DNA of 64,000 nt from Paraglaciecola sp. T6c (GTDB lineage Bacteria; Pseudomonadota; Gammaproteobacteria; Enterobacterales; Alteromonadaceae): the NCBI RefSeq assembly GCF_000014225.1, contig NC_008228.1, positions 2,852,001 to 2,916,000 on the forward strand, written 5' to 3'. The notes beneath the pieces are model-generated. The model was given only the letters and a program-made list of their open reading frames with translations, ran no database searches and was not told the DNA's origin. Made by a program: the position numbers and the translations under genes. Positions within the stretch are counted from its first letter, which is position 1. The number at the start of each line of letters is the position of its first letter. Below are positions 8,297-18,435 of the stretch, piece by piece.

Positions 8297-9403
8297 ATGA
8301 AAATCAAAGCCATGAGTTTGTCCATTGCGATGTACTGCGGCATCGCCTTCGCAGCACAAAATGACCAAATAATAGCACCGAGCGAGGACCAAGTGACCGA
8401 TCGTTTTGCCGAACTTGCCCTTGAATGTGTGCACAAAGAATACCCCAACATCATTAAGCACATGATGACGAGCAAAGACGACGTCAAAACGCCCAAAGCG
8501 TTGTACCCTGCTTTTTACGGGTGTTTCGATTGGCATTCATCTGTACATGGCCATTGGTTGCTGACACGTATTGCCAGTCAGTACCCAGACTCAGCGCATT
8601 ATCAGGATATAATGACAAGTTTGAGTCAAAGCTTTAGCCAAGCCAATATTCAGGGTGAGCTGGCTTATTTTAATCGTGAAGGCACAGGCACCAGTTTTGA
8701 GCGCCCTTATGGCTTGGCGTGGTTCTTACAGCTAACCACTGAATTACGTGAGTGGGACGACCCGCAAGCGAAAAAATGGCTAGCAACGCTTGGGCCACTG
8801 GAAGATAAAATCGTCGCGAACGTCAGCGACTGGCTACCCAAATTGTCATTTCCGATCCGTGTGGGCGAGCACAGCCAAACCGCGTTTGCCTTTGGTCTAA
8901 TGTTAGACTGGAGTGAAACAGCGAACAATAGCGCCTTTAATCAACTGCTTAAAAGCACCGTAAGCCGTTTATACGCCAATGATGTTAATTGCCCATTAGC
9001 ATATGAACCATCGGGCCAAGATTTCTTATCACCCTGCATTGCGGAGGCCGATTTAATGCGCCGCATTTTACCGCCCAGCGAATATGCGACTTGGTTAACA
9101 TCATTTTTGCCGTCGATCCCCAAAAATGGAGACAGCCACTGGATAAGCGTAGCCACTGTCACAGATAAAAGTGACGGTAAACTCGCCCATCTGGATGGCC
9201 TAAACCTGAGCCGAGCGTGGATGCTAGAGGGAATTGCATCGGCGCTGCCAGCAGACGATAAACGAGTAGCCGCTATCCAAAGTGCAGCTCAGAAGCATCA
9301 GCAAGCCGGCATAAATTCGGTGATCCACGATATGCACTATATGGGCAGTCACTGGTTGGGCAGCTTTGCGACGTACTTAACGACCGAGCGAGGGTTGCGT
9401 TAA
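8297..9403 (+). CDS. DUF2891 family exported protein
   Basis: This 368-residue protein has an N-terminal signal peptide (MKIKAMSLSIAMYCGIAFA). The motif YPAFYGCFDWHSSVHGHW is the hallmark of DUF2891. Further conserved-looking parts are ERPYGLAWFLQL, VGEHSQTAFAFGL and HLDGLNLSRAWML, which resemble the His/Trp/Arg-rich inner face of an alpha/alpha barrel such as those in glycoside hydrolases and epimerases. The barrel comparison is an inference. No activity has been established for the family to my knowledge. The gene stands alone and is convergent with the HPP gene. Confidence 0.8.
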   Translation: MKIKAMSLSIAMYCGIAFAAQNDQIIAPSEDQVTDRFAELALECVHKEYPNIIKHMMTSKDDVKTPKALYPAFYGCFDWHSSVHGHWLLTRIASQYPDSAHYQDIMTSLSQSFSQANIQGELAYFNREGTGTSFERPYGLAWFLQLTTELREWDDPQAKKWLATLGPLEDKIVANVSDWLPKLSFPIRVGEHSQTAFAFGLMLDWSETANNSAFNQLLKSTVSRLYANDVNCPLAYEPSGQDFLSPCIAEADLMRRILPPSEYATWLTSFLPSIPKNGDSHWISVATVTDKSDGKLAHLDGLNLSRAWMLEGIASALPADDKRVAAIQSAAQKHQQAGINSVIHDMHYMGSHWLGSFATYLTTERGLR

Positions 9404-9457
9404 ATTACAGCGTTTTGTGCCTCGAAAGTGCAATTGTTTATCACACTCACTTGGCGC

Positions 9458-9477
9458 AGGCGCCATTTATGGCGCCT
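9458..9477. terminator. Hairpin between convergent genes
   Basis: AGGCGCCA-TTTA-TGGCGCCT is a perfect 8-bp stem 54 bp after the DUF2891 stop. It is followed on the plus strand by an AT-rich but not T-rich tail. It is a plausible terminator for the plus-strand gene, with only a weak U-tract. Confidence 0.5.
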
Positions 9478-9504
9478 ATATATAAAATTAAATGAAGTAA
9501 AAGC

Positions 9505-9541
9505 GCAGTCAGTAGTAAAACACTTTTATGAAGCTGACTGC
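9505..9541. repeat. Second hairpin, GCAGTCAG arms with inner stem
   Basis: The outer arms GCAGTCAG and CTGACTGC enclose an inner TAAAA-CAC-TTTTA stem. It lies 26 bp before the stop of the minus-strand HPP gene, so on that strand it would form in the 3' region. It could act as the HPP-side terminator or as mRNA end protection. Confidence 0.45.
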
Positions 9542-9566
9542 TGTTACTCGATGGATAACGGGGTGC

Positions 9567-10541
9567 TTATTCCTCTACTTTCACCCATTGCTGATTATGT
9601 TTTTCCACTTCAAAACGCGCCCATGTGTGAAACTCGCGGCGTAAACACATATGTGTTTCATAACCACCATCACCAGCTAACACTTTGTATATTACCTTGT
9701 CTTTACTGGCATGAGTGTTTGCCGGTGCTGCATCAACGACCTGGCGAATACTCCACAATCGCCCCAATTTGCCATTACTGTATATCCGCCCCGCGATAAT
9801 ACGGGATGGATGCGTGGTATTTTTTTCAGCATGCTTTTTGGCTAACTCCAATAAGTCCGTCAAGCCATCTGGGGTGATATCCACGTATGAATCTAACTCT
9901 TGCATAGCAGCGGCAAAATCTTCTTGGGTTAATTCATGCTCCCGCTCGGCCGATGGGGTACTAGCGCCTCTTTTTAGCTTGTGAGAAAGGTGCACCGGAT
10001 AACGTCGCCAATCAAATAAACCATTAAACGCCAATGTAATAAGCATGATGACGATTAGGTTCAGCCCCAATGGCAACCATAAAAAATCATACCCCAAGGC
10101 GTTGATGTCTGCCCCGCCAACCACGATTGTAAGCGCAGTTGCTCCGCCAGGGGGATGAATGCAACGTAAGTAATACATAGCTCCTATTGCGCCGCCCACA
10201 GCAAAAGCGGCAACCCAAGACCCATGCCCTAGAAACTTTACGCTGGTTATCGCCAGCACAGCTGAAATGAGGTGCCCACCGATAACAGCCCACGGCTGCG
10301 AAAGCGCCCCGTGAGGCACAGCAAATAGCAAGACGGCGCTTGCCCCCATCGAAGCGATGATCATAATACTGCTATGCATTGTTAACAGTTGTGCTTGCAC
10401 TACAAAATGCATGACCCACATTATCCCAGCGATCCCTAAAGCACCCCCTAAGGCGGATATGATTTTTTCATTGTGACTGGTGGTATTAGCAGAAATGCCA
10501 AGTAGATGTCTAAGCTCGTAAAAAAAAGAATGTAGGCGCAT
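9567..10541 (-). CDS. HPP family integral membrane protein
   Basis: The protein has 324 residues. Residues 25-180 hold about five or six membrane segments and include the signature CIHPPGGATALT, which gives the HPP family its name. The C-terminal 140 residues are soluble, with no CBS pair that I recognise. Plant chloroplast HPP-family members have been reported as nitrite transporters; bacterial members are mostly uncharacterised, so the substrate here is unknown. The gene is single and convergent with the DUF2891 gene. The start ATG at 10541 lacks a strong ribosome site. Confidence 0.8.
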   Translation of the reverse strand: MRLHSFFYELRHLLGISANTTSHNEKIISALGGALGIAGIMWVMHFVVQAQLLTMHSSIMIIASMGASAVLLFAVPHGALSQPWAVIGGHLISAVLAITSVKFLGHGSWVAAFAVGGAIGAMYYLRCIHPPGGATALTIVVGGADINALGYDFLWLPLGLNLIVIMLITLAFNGLFDWRRYPVHLSHKLKRGASTPSAEREHELTQEDFAAAMQELDSYVDITPDGLTDLLELAKKHAEKNTTHPSRIIAGRIYSNGKLGRLWSIRQVVDAAPANTHASKDKVIYKVLAGDGGYETHMCLRREFHTWARFEVEKHNQQWVKVEE

Positions 10542-10770
10542 TAAAAAATAGAATATTTAAATTTGAGCGGGGGATCTTAGTAAAAAACACGCTCTAAAGG
10601 CAAGACATTCGCTATACCTGCTGAGTGTAAGTTAGCTGTTTAAGATCTGTATTTGTTACGCTCATGCTTTTAAAGCGGCAATTAACAGAATATATCACTG
10701 CCCCTGTGGCAAATAACCGCCACCCACGAATTGCCTAATGAGATACAGTAAGCTGCAGTCTGACAACGCA

Positions 10771-11430
10771 TTAATCCTCCTCTTCACTTAACCCCAATGT
10801 TTTTTTCACCTGCTCAAACAAGCCATCTGACTCCCCGCGAGAGGCGATAGAGAGCCCCGCATCCGATAAATAAAAACTGTCCAGTGAAAACAAGTAGTCT
10901 CGGCTTTGTGTTAAGTACGTGACTACGTCGTCTTCATGCACGTCAGCTTCTTGTAGTTGTTTTGCATATTCCTGAGACTGTCCTAGTTCATAAAATTCTG
11001 ACAACGAATTTAAATCATCTAGCTTACTTTGCAGCCTGGGGTTTCTATCGAGGTATTGTTGGAGCTGAGCGAGGCCTTTGTGTTCAGGGTCATGTTCGCT
11101 GCTAACGACCCATGCCCCCTCTTCTTGGGTGAGCTTAACATCAAAAGTAAGACCTAAACTTTTCGCTGTATCTGTGAGATCTTCAGTGACCCCGCGCATG
11201 TTGAAGCTAAGCATGTTATCTAGCGTTTGTAGATTAATGCCGTTCTCACCTGATTTTAAACGCGCTAACGCGTCATCAATGTTTCCGTTTGCTAAATTAC
11301 TTTGCACATCAGACAATCCAGCAGAAATATTATTTTTCTGGGCATCTACCACACCTTGTAATGCGGCATCTGCGTCACTAGCGTTGTTAAGGTAGTCAAA
11401 CAAAGTGGTCTTTGATTGTTGGATTTGCAT
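10771..11430 (-). CDS. Conserved-looking hypothetical protein
   Basis: I do not recognise this family. The ATG at 11430 has a good ribosome site (AGGAA, 9 bases upstream) and gives 219 residues beginning MQIQQSKTTLFDYLNNASD; the frame extends further upstream but that part is unlike coding sequence. The product is acidic, soluble and predicted mostly helical, with no signal peptide or membrane span. It has a repeated Leu/Asp pattern such as NGNIDDALARLKSGENGINL. The C-terminus is very acidic (LGLSEEED). It is monocistronic. Confidence 0.6.
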   Translation of the reverse strand: MQIQQSKTTLFDYLNNASDADAALQGVVDAQKNNISAGLSDVQSNLANGNIDDALARLKSGENGINLQTLDNMLSFNMRGVTEDLTDTAKSLGLTFDVKLTQEEGAWVVSSEHDPEHKGLAQLQQYLDRNPRLQSKLDDLNSLSEFYELGQSQEYAKQLQEADVHEDDVVTYLTQSRDYLFSLDSFYLSDAGLSIASRGESDGLFEQVKKTLGLSEEED

Positions 11431-11773
11431 TGCGTTGATTCCTAGATTTGCCCAAATAAAACAAAGTGGTATTTTACCGTTAGCACGCCGTGATAAATTG
11501 GCAGAGCTGCTAACGCTTATACGCATACCTAATACTGAAAATAGTGCAAACCTTGAGCCAATTGTGACAGAGACAACGTCCTTAGTCTTGAATCAGCCAC
11601 ACCCTGCTCACCGATACTGCAAGACGCCCTCAACACTGTGTTTAATACAAGCTCCTTATCTCAGCGAAGTATCTTTACACTTAGCGCGCGTATGTGGCTA
11701 TTCGCAAGCATCTTCCTTCATGCTAAAGTTGGATAAACACCTGTTTCCCTTCACTTTTCAAAAAGGAATTCAC
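11431..11773. other. Divergent intergenic region
   Basis: These 343 bp separate the hypothetical gene (minus) from the DUF4862 gene (plus). The plus-strand frame is open through it, but there is no ribosome site for an earlier start, so I regard it as noncoding. No palindrome or clear promoter was identified. Confidence 0.4.
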
Positions 11774-12739
11774 ATGAATTATTTTGTCGGCTCCTACGCC
11801 ACCTCCCCTGCGTGGGAACAGTGGGACGCTGAAGCTGAACACGCTTATTTTACTAAGCTAAAGGCTCTTAAAAATGTGCAAGGTTTAGAGCACCCCTTCA
11901 CCGGCTCGTTACATCCCCATGATGACGATTGGTTTATCGCTAACGTGAGTCCTGATTGGCAATTTGTATTTACCTGCGTGCCGGGCATCATGGGTGCATT
12001 GGGTAAAAACCCACACTTTGGCATCGCATCAGATGATAAAGCTGGTCGCCAAGACGCCCTCGCCTTTATGCAAAGAGCCTGTGATGCCATTGGCAAGTTA
12101 AATAAAGGCCTTGGCCGCAAGGCTGTTAAAGCCATTGAAATACAAACGGCTCCAGATCGAAGCAAAGCCGAGGGCTCGGCGAAATCTTTGCAGGATTCAT
12201 TAGAAACCATGCTCAGCTGGGATTGGCACGGCGCCGATATTGTCATTGAACACTGCGACGCACTAGTACCTGAGCACGACCACGCTAAAGGCTTTTTGTC
12301 ACTTGATGATGAAATAGCAGTCATAAACGAACTTAATGCAGCAAACAATGCCAACCTAGGGCTACTCATCAACTGGGGGCGTTCCGCCATTGAAAGCATG
12401 AGCACTGAAGGCGTGTTAGCGCATATTGAACACGTTAAGGCTCACGGTTTGCTCAAAGGCTTGATGTTCTCCGGTGTTACAGACCAAGATTCACCTTATG
12501 GCATTTGGAAAGACACGCACATGCCTGCAGCGAAAAACTCAACTGTTGATTTTGGCGCTGAGCATTCATTGTTGACAGAAGAAGAAATCCATCGCTCGTT
12601 AGCGGCCTGTGGAGAGGCGTTAACCCATGACTCGATTGTCGGTATAAAACTCGGTATTCGCCCCAAAGACGCGCCGCTTGAGCCTCGTGTGGGCTATAAC
12701 CAATCTGCGTTGGCAATGATTGATAGATTTTTCAAGTAA
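11774..12739 (+). CDS. DUF4862 family protein
   Basis: The protein has 321 residues from the ATG at 11774, chosen because AAGGAA lies 7 bases upstream and because the family starts with a MxYFVGSYATSP-like segment. The text VGSYATSPAW, HPHDDDWF, FTCVPGIMGALG, EIQTAPD and VGIKLGIRPKD fits a TIM-barrel fold related to sugar-phosphate isomerase-like proteins. DUF4862 members are often found with sugar-metabolism genes, but no such neighbours exist here. The reaction is unknown. A longer frame reaching to 11405 has no supporting start signal. Confidence 0.75.
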   Translation: MNYFVGSYATSPAWEQWDAEAEHAYFTKLKALKNVQGLEHPFTGSLHPHDDDWFIANVSPDWQFVFTCVPGIMGALGKNPHFGIASDDKAGRQDALAFMQRACDAIGKLNKGLGRKAVKAIEIQTAPDRSKAEGSAKSLQDSLETMLSWDWHGADIVIEHCDALVPEHDHAKGFLSLDDEIAVINELNAANNANLGLLINWGRSAIESMSTEGVLAHIEHVKAHGLLKGLMFSGVTDQDSPYGIWKDTHMPAAKNSTVDFGAEHSLLTEEEIHRSLAACGEALTHDSIVGIKLGIRPKDAPLEPRVGYNQSALAMIDRFFK

Positions 12740-12860
12740 GCAGTTTAATTGATTATGTTTTAGCTGAGCTAGCTTTTGCGTTTAGCCGTTTTCGATAGAC
12801 GGCTGTAAACTGTGCACTTATAGGGTTTAGCCAACACACTCTTAACGTCAAAGGTGGCTC

Positions 12861-13148
12861 ATGGAAGAAATAAAAGTAACTTGGGTTCAAGCAGCGCGCA
12901 TTTGGTGGAGCTGGGCTTGGCGTTTTTTGATTTGGACGGTACCCACCGCTGTAGTTTTCGGTTTTACTATCGGCTTAGCGCTGGCCTTTCTTGGCTTATC
13001 TATCGAGCCTTTTACCCCTTATATTCAAGGGTTCGGAGCCGCTCTTGGAATCTTTTTTGGTATTTTCGCCATGAAAAACATTATGGGTAAGCAATTTAAT
13101 GGCTTTAAAATTATGCTAGTAAAAACCCGTGACGAGAAAGACTTCTAG
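12861..13148 (+). CDS. Small two-span membrane protein
   Basis: This 95-residue protein of no family I recognise has a ribosome site AAAGGTGG before the ATG. Residues 20-50 and 55-75 are hydrophobic segments (VPTAVVFGFTIGLALAFLGL and FGAALGIFFGIFAMKNIM). Trp-rich sequence (IWWSWAWRFLIW) lies near the first span, and the tail is charged. An inner-membrane location is likely. The gene is isolated between the DUF4862 gene and the convergent DUF2058 gene. Confidence 0.6.
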   Translation: MEEIKVTWVQAARIWWSWAWRFLIWTVPTAVVFGFTIGLALAFLGLSIEPFTPYIQGFGAALGIFFGIFAMKNIMGKQFNGFKIMLVKTRDEKDF

Positions 13149-13347
13149 GCTGGTATTATCATAGGAAGTAATTAGTAACTGCAAAGTAAAGCCAGCGACG
13201 GACTCCCTGCGCAGCACTTTACATAACGTCACCTCAAATACCGTAAAGTGAAGTACCGTCACCTTAACTAAGTTGCTGTGGCGCAAACATGCCACACATT
13301 CATCAAAAAGCGCTATCCACAGATAGCACTATTTGGCATTCCCCCAG

Positions 13348-13902
13348 TTACCAACTCAAATCATCTGGAATTTCGTAGTCGGCGTACCAGTCTTCATCTT
13401 CACTGTTCTTGGCTTTTTCTTCTGGCAGAATATCGGCGCGATACAGTACGTAACTTTCATCTCGTTCAGCAATTTTATCTGCCACCGGCATAGGAATAAG
13501 TTCATACACGTCATTGAGTTTAACGATCGCAAGCTGGCCTTGCGTAATTTGGGTATGGATGTTTTTATCAACATAAATACGCTTTATTACATTATTATCA
13601 CTGAAGTTACATGCAATATCGCCCACTTTACGCGATTGTTTGTTGACGTTAATCATCTGCACAATTTGTGCTTGAACCGCTTTTTTCTCTGCTTCAGCTT
13701 TGGCCTTTTGGTTCAACTCTCTATCACGGGTTTTCTTTTGCTCGGCGGCTTTTTCAGCGGCAATTTTACTTTCGTTGGTTTGTTGAACATTGTGATTCTT
13801 TTTCTCTTTTGCTTGTTTGTGTTTTTGCTGGCGCACTTGCTTCGCTTTTTTCTTGTCAGCGAGGCCTGCTTGTAAAAGTTGTTCTTGGAGTGACAATGCC
13901 AT
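13348..13902 (-). CDS. DUF2058 (YaiL-like) protein
   Basis: The protein has 184 residues from the ATG at 13902 (MALSLQEQLLQAGLADKKKA); the frame allows an earlier start but family members begin with this segment. The first 75 residues are a highly charged Lys/Gln/Ala-rich helix, probably coiled coil or nucleic-acid binding. The C-terminal half has ACNFSDNNVIKRIYVD and ends in an acidic stretch (EDEDWYADYEIPDDLSW). E. coli YaiL is the named relative. Its role is not firmly known, though the basic helix is compatible with ribosome or RNA association. The gene lies downstream of topA on the same strand. Confidence 0.8.
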   Translation of the reverse strand: MALSLQEQLLQAGLADKKKAKQVRQQKHKQAKEKKNHNVQQTNESKIAAEKAAEQKKTRDRELNQKAKAEAEKKAVQAQIVQMINVNKQSRKVGDIACNFSDNNVIKRIYVDKNIHTQITQGQLAIVKLNDVYELIPMPVADKIAERDESYVLYRADILPEEKAKNSEDEDWYADYEIPDDLSW

Positions 13903-13932
13903 ACTCGTGCCTATTGGTTTTGTAGAATGCAT

Positions 13933-13965
13933 AAAGCCGGCAAGGATAAGTTACCGGCTTTTTAT
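13933..13965 (-). terminator. Intergenic hairpin after topA
   Basis: AAAGCCGG and CCGGCTTT form an 8-bp stem with a 13-base loop between the topA stop and the DUF2058 start. The T-run is longer on the plus strand than on the minus strand, so termination of topA is likely but not certain. Confidence 0.55.
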
Positions 13966-14017
13966 TATGGGTAATCAATACTTTATTATAAGTAATGAGG
14001 ACTGGGTTTCAAAAGCG

Positions 14018-16657
14018 CTATTTTGCTTTTTTACGCTTATCTTCTACCGTCCATTTGTTATCTGTGTACCAAGCGGACCAACCAGTGGCTTTGCCCTCTT
14101 CGTTTTCACTCATAACATATTGTTGCTTGGTTTTACGACTGTAGCGCACGAGCGTGTCGTTACCGTCAGGATCTTTAGCCGGCGCATCTGCCAAGTAATA
14201 AAACTTAGGTGAAATGCGATCCCTAAAGCGCGCTAATTCAGCCACAAGCGGCGCACGAGTTTCCCGTGATTTAGGGAAATTATGCGCTGCCATGAAAATA
14301 CCCGAGGCACCATCACGCAATACAAAATGCGCATCTGATTTAGTACACTCTAATTCAGGCAAATCCACTGGGTCTTCTTTAGGCGGCGCAGCTTCACCGT
14401 TTCGCAGTAACTTACGGGTGTTCTTACATTCTTCGTTAGTACAACCAAAGTACTTTCCGAAGCGGCCGTTTTTAAGCTCCATGTTTGAACCACATTTGTC
14501 GCACTCGATAATGGGGCCGTCATAACCTTTTATTTTGAACGTGCCTTCTTCAACTTCGATACCGGGGCACGTAGGCGTATTACCACACACATGCAGTTTA
14601 CGAGTTTCATCCACCAAGTAGCTATCCATGGCGGTAGCACAAATCGGACAACGTCGTTTCGCTCTCAGTAACTCAGTCTCAAGCTCTTCTTCGTCATCTA
14701 CCTTGATAACTTCGTCACCAGAGGTGAGGTTCATGGTGCCGGTGCAGCGCTCTTTCGGTGGTAAGTTATAACCAGAGCAACCTAAAAACACACCGGTACT
14801 GGCGGTACGCACGTTCATTGGGCGACCACATTTGGGGCAGGCAATATCTGTTGGTACCGCTTGGTTTAAGCGCATACCGCCGTCTTCGGGATCTTTTTCC
14901 GCTAGGTGCAACTTCTGTTCGAAATCACCGTAAAAATCGTTGAGTACGTCTTTCCACGAGACTTTGCCGTTGGCAATTTCATCTAGCTCTTGTTCCATCT
15001 TGGCGGTGAAATCAAAACTCAGCAGATTATCAAAATTCTCCAGCAAGCGATCGTTGACTATTTCACCCATTTTTTCAGCATAGAAACGCTTACTCTCAAG
15101 GCGCACATAACCGCGATCTTGGATGGTAGAAATGATACTAGCGTAGGTTGATGGGCGACCAATACCGCGTTTTTCCAGTTCTTTTACCAAGGATGCTTCA
15201 TTAAAACGAGCCACAGGTTTAGTAAAATGCTGCTTCGGATCAAGTTGTTTAAGATTAAGACTTTCGCCTTCTTTTACATCCGGCAACAAGAAGTCTTCTT
15301 CGCCTTTCTTACGCTGAGGGTTTTGTACTTTAGTCCAACCGTCGAACTTCAACACGCGACCTTTTGCGGTCAACTCATAACCATTAGCTGATACGCGAAT
15401 GGTGCTCGCATCGTATTTTGCAGGTGTCATTTGACAAGCAACAAACTGACGCCAAATAAGCTCGTATAAGCGTTGCGCGTCACGTTCCATTTCAGATAAA
15501 GACTCTGATTTAAGCAGCACATTTGACGGGCGGATAGCCTCGTGGGCTTCTTGAGCACCTTCTTTGCTACCGTACTTCAGGGCATTTTCTGGTAAGTATT
15601 TATCACCAAAATTATCACCGATATAATCACGACAGGCATCGACCGCTTCTTTGCTTAAATTGGTTGAGTCGGTACGCATATACGTGATGTGACCCGCTTC
15701 ATACAAGCGTTGAGCCATCATCATGGTCTTCTTTACACCAAAGCCTAAGCGCGTGCTGGCGGCTTGTTGCAAAGTTGAGGTTATAAAAGGTGCTGATGGA
15801 CGAGATTGAGTCGGTTTTGAATCACGACTCACAACCTTGTAATCAGCCCCTTCTAAATCGGATAAGGCCGCATCTGTTTGCGCTTTATTGACCGGCTTAA
15901 ATGCTTTGTCATTGTATTTAGCAACTTGCATACGCAGGTCACTTTGTTTTGCCGTGACTAGGTCCGCGTGCACGTCCCAAAACTCTTCGGGTACAAAGGC
16001 CTTAATTTCACGTTCACGCTCAACGACAAGACGTACAGCAACAGATTGAACACGACCAGCGGATAAGCCTCGAGCGACCTTTTTCCATAATAATGGCGAC
16101 ACCATGAAGCCCACAATACGATCGAGGAATCGACGAGCTTGCTGTGCATTAACCCGCTCAACGTTGACTTTCCCAGGTTCAGAGAAGGCTTCTTGAATGG
16201 CGTTTTTGGTGATTTCGTTAAACACCACACGCTGATAATCTTTTGAGGGATCATCGATCAATTCTTGTAGATGCCAAGCGATGGCTTCCCCTTCTCTATC
16301 CAAATCCGTTGCGAGATAGATAGTGTCAGCATTTTTGGCTAACTTTTTAAGTTCGTTAACGACTTTTTCTTTACCGTTAAGGACCTCGTAATGGGCTTCC
16401 CAATCGTTTTTCGGATCGACGCCCATACGATCAACTAATTTGCGATATTCATGCTCGCGTAAATACGATTCACGCTTTTTTTCCGATAATAATTTTAGCT
16501 CTTTTGCCGGTTTTTTAGGCGGAACTTTGCCTAAAGCTTTCGTTGGAAGGTCTCGAACGTGGCCTACACTAGATTTAACAATAAAATCTTTTCCGAGATA
16601 TTTATTAATTGTTTTCGCCTTTGCCGGTGATTCGACAATGACCAGAGACTTTGCCAT
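14018..16657 (-). CDS. topA: DNA topoisomerase I
   Basis: This type IA topoisomerase of 879 residues relaxes negative supercoils through a transient 5'-phosphotyrosyl link. The Toprim domain starts at residue 3 ([14 protein letters not shown]) and has the acidic triad region [11 protein letters not shown] (D118, D120). The catalytic tyrosine is Y326 in [12 protein letters not shown]. Three C4-type zinc fingers follow in the C-terminal third ([16 protein letters not shown] and CDKCGSNM), then a further C-terminal repeat domain. Length and order match the E. coli enzyme. The gene is divergent from astB. Confidence 0.97.
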   Translation of the reverse strand: MAKSLVIVESPAKAKTINKYLGKDFIVKSSVGHVRDLPTKALGKVPPKKPAKELKLLSEKKRESYLREHEYRKLVDRMGVDPKNDWEAHYEVLNGKEKVVNELKKLAKNADTIYLATDLDREGEAIAWHLQELIDDPSKDYQRVVFNEITKNAIQEAFSEPGKVNVERVNAQQARRFLDRIVGFMVSPLLWKKVARGLSAGRVQSVAVRLVVEREREIKAFVPEEFWDVHADLVTAKQSDLRMQVAKYNDKAFKPVNKAQTDAALSDLEGADYKVVSRDSKPTQSRPSAPFITSTLQQAASTRLGFGVKKTMMMAQRLYEAGHITYMRTDSTNLSKEAVDACRDYIGDNFGDKYLPENALKYGSKEGAQEAHEAIRPSNVLLKSESLSEMERDAQRLYELIWRQFVACQMTPAKYDASTIRVSANGYELTAKGRVLKFDGWTKVQNPQRKKGEEDFLLPDVKEGESLNLKQLDPKQHFTKPVARFNEASLVKELEKRGIGRPSTYASIISTIQDRGYVRLESKRFYAEKMGEIVNDRLLENFDNLLSFDFTAKMEQELDEIANGKVSWKDVLNDFYGDFEQKLHLAEKDPEDGGMRLNQAVPTDIACPKCGRPMNVRTASTGVFLGCSGYNLPPKERCTGTMNLTSGDEVIKVDDEEELETELLRAKRRCPICATAMDSYLVDETRKLHVCGNTPTCPGIEVEEGTFKIKGYDGPIIECDKCGSNMELKNGRFGKYFGCTNEECKNTRKLLRNGEAAPPKEDPVDLPELECTKSDAHFVLRDGASGIFMAAHNFPKSRETRAPLVAELARFRDRISPKFYYLADAPAKDPDGNDTLVRYSRKTKQQYVMSENEEGKATGWSAWYTDNKWTVEDKRKKAK

Positions 16658-16845
16658 ATAATTAGTCTTAACCTTTGTATTTATTAGGGTTTTTAGATGA
16701 ACCGTAGAAGAATTGTTCGTTCACCTCTATAAAATGCTTTTTAACATATATCGACAAAGTGAATAGAAAACAAGTTCTTCTTCATACTTATCCGATAATC
16801 GTCATACGTAAGCACGATTCACTGTTCATAATTTAATCACCTCGA

Positions 16846-16873
16846 TTGGCAGCGACTTTAAAACCAGTATAAT
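16846..16873 (+). promoter_or_regulatory. Sigma70 promoter upstream of astB
   Basis: TTGGCA (16846-16851) and TATAAT (16868-16873) are separated by 16 bp. This sits in the 315-bp gap between topA and astB. The predicted start of transcription is near 16880, about 93 bases before astB and right at the ATG of a short leader frame. The rest of the gap shows nothing else that I can support. Confidence 0.6.
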
Positions 16874-16880
16874 GCCGACC

Positions 16881-16976
16881 ATGACACACCTAGATGAAGA
16901 TGGAATGGTCATTTTCAAGGTCAACTTTTTCGCTTTTAGTTTAGCGAATACTGATGCGCACATGAGGATAGAATGA
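16881..16976 (+). CDS. Possible 31-residue leader ORF overlapping astB start
   Basis: An ATG at 16881 opens a 31-codon frame (starting [12 protein letters not shown], ending AHMRIE). Its TGA overlaps the astB ATG as ATGA. The preceding TATAAT places the predicted transcript start at or next to this ATG, so the mRNA would be nearly leaderless. The overlap suggests translational coupling. No protein family is recognised and a chance frame of this length is quite possible. Confidence 0.25.
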   Translation: MTHLDEDGMVIFKVNFFAFSLANTDAHMRIE

Positions 16977-18313
16977 AGCAGTTTGAAGTGAATTTTGATG
17001 GACTCGTTGGACCAACCCACAACTATGCTGGTTTATCATACGGTAACGTTGCCTCGCTAAATAATGCGAGTGCACAGAGTAGCCCTAAACAAGCCGCTAA
17101 GCAGGGCTTGAAGAAAATGAAAGCCCTAGCTGACCTTGGCATGATTCAGGGCGTGTTGGCTCCTCAGGCGCGTCCTGACGTGGATGCGTTACGTCGTTTA
17201 GGCTTTTCCGGCTCTGACGCCAATGTTTTGCAGCAAGCTGCTAAGCAAGCCCCCGCTATATTTCAAGCCTGTTGTTCAGCATCTAGCATGTGGACAGCCA
17301 ACGCCGCTACGGTTTCCCCTAGTGCGGATACCGCCGATGGTAAGGTCCATTTTACTCCTGCGAATCTGACCAATAAATATCACCGCTCTTTGGAGCCCCA
17401 AGTCACTGGCAATATTCTCAAAGCCACATTTGCTAATCAGCAGTATTTCAGTCACCACAATCATTTGCCCGACAATGAGCATTTTGGTGATGAGGGCGCA
17501 GCAAACCATACGCGCTTGTGTCGTGAGTACGGCGAAAGGGGTGTCGAGTTATTCGTATATGGGCGTTATGCCTTTGATAAAAGCAAACCAGCACCGGTAA
17601 AATTCCCTGCTCGTCAAACATTTGAAGCCAGTCAAGCCGTTGCCCGCTTACATGGACTAAGTGACGACAACGTCGTGTTTATTCAGCAAAACCCAGATTT
17701 AATCGACCAAGGTGTTTTCCATAATGACGTGATTTCTGTGGGGAACCAAAATGTGCTCTTCTATCACGAGCAGGCTTTCCTAGATACGGATAAAGCATTC
17801 GCTGAAATCAAGCAAAAATACGGTGCGGGCGATTTACACTTTATCAAGGTAATAACAGAGCAAGTAAGTTTACAAGATGCCATAAAAAGCTACTTGTTTA
17901 ATACCCAACTGGTGACACTGGCGAACGGCGAGATGGCGATCATAGCCCCTACCGATTGCGAAGAGAATCCTGCGGTTTCAGCTTATCTAAATGAGCTGGT
18001 TAGCCTAAATACGCCGATAAAACACATTCGCTACTACGATGTAAAACAAAGCATGCGAAACGGCGGTGGGCCTGCCTGTCTGAGGTTACGCGTAGCCATG
18101 AACGAGACTGAATTGGCCGCAGTAAATCAAAGCACTATGATGAATGATGCCCAGTTCGAACGCTTAAATAATTGGGTTGATAAACATTACCGTGACCGTT
18201 TATCGGTAGATGATTTGCGTGATGTCGCCTTGCTCAATGAGTCTCGTACAGCCCTTGACGAACTCACCCAGTTATTGAAACTCGGGTCGGTTTATCCGTT
18301 CCAAAAAGTCTAA
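16973..18313 (+). CDS. astB: N-succinylarginine dihydrolase
   Basis: AstB has 446 residues and catalyses the second step of the ammonia-producing succinyltransferase (AST) pathway: it hydrolyses N2-succinylarginine to succinylornithine, two ammonia and CO2. It starts with the typical [19 protein letters not shown]. The catalytic cysteine is C369 in [17 protein letters not shown] ribosome site lies ahead of the ATG. No other ast gene is in the window, so the rest of the pathway must be elsewhere. A perfect hairpin terminator ends the transcript. Confidence 0.97.
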   Translation: MKQFEVNFDGLVGPTHNYAGLSYGNVASLNNASAQSSPKQAAKQGLKKMKALADLGMIQGVLAPQARPDVDALRRLGFSGSDANVLQQAAKQAPAIFQACCSASSMWTANAATVSPSADTADGKVHFTPANLTNKYHRSLEPQVTGNILKATFANQQYFSHHNHLPDNEHFGDEGAANHTRLCREYGERGVELFVYGRYAFDKSKPAPVKFPARQTFEASQAVARLHGLSDDNVVFIQQNPDLIDQGVFHNDVISVGNQNVLFYHEQAFLDTDKAFAEIKQKYGAGDLHFIKVITEQVSLQDAIKSYLFNTQLVTLANGEMAIIAPTDCEENPAVSAYLNELVSLNTPIKHIRYYDVKQSMRNGGGPACLRLRVAMNETELAAVNQSTMMNDAQFERLNNWVDKHYRDRLSVDDLRDVALLNESRTALDELTQLLKLGSVYPFQKV

Positions 18314-18382
18314 AGCGTTGTCTTATTTTTTGGGGATTTAAAGCTGTTTAGGTTGTTTAAATCCATTAAAGAGAGCATAAAA

Positions 18383-18416
18383 AAAGCCCTATATCACGGT
18401 TGTGATATAGGGCTTT
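18383..18416. terminator. Bidirectional terminator, astB / Ig-repeat gene
   Basis: A perfect 15-bp stem (AAAGCCCTATATCAC with GTGATATAGGGCTTT) and a 4-base loop lie between two convergent genes. A-rich and T-rich flanks on both sides suit termination in either direction. Confidence 0.9.
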
Positions 18417-18435
18417 CTAGTTTGAAATGTTCTGT

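Noticed and set aside
11405-11773. An N-terminal extension of the DUF4862 protein.
   Set aside because: There is no ribosome site at 11405, the sequence overlaps the start region of the divergent gene, and family homology begins at 11774.
12784-12804. AGCCGT/ACGGCT hairpin after the DUF4862 gene as a terminator.
   Set aside because: The stem is only 6 bp and no T-run follows.
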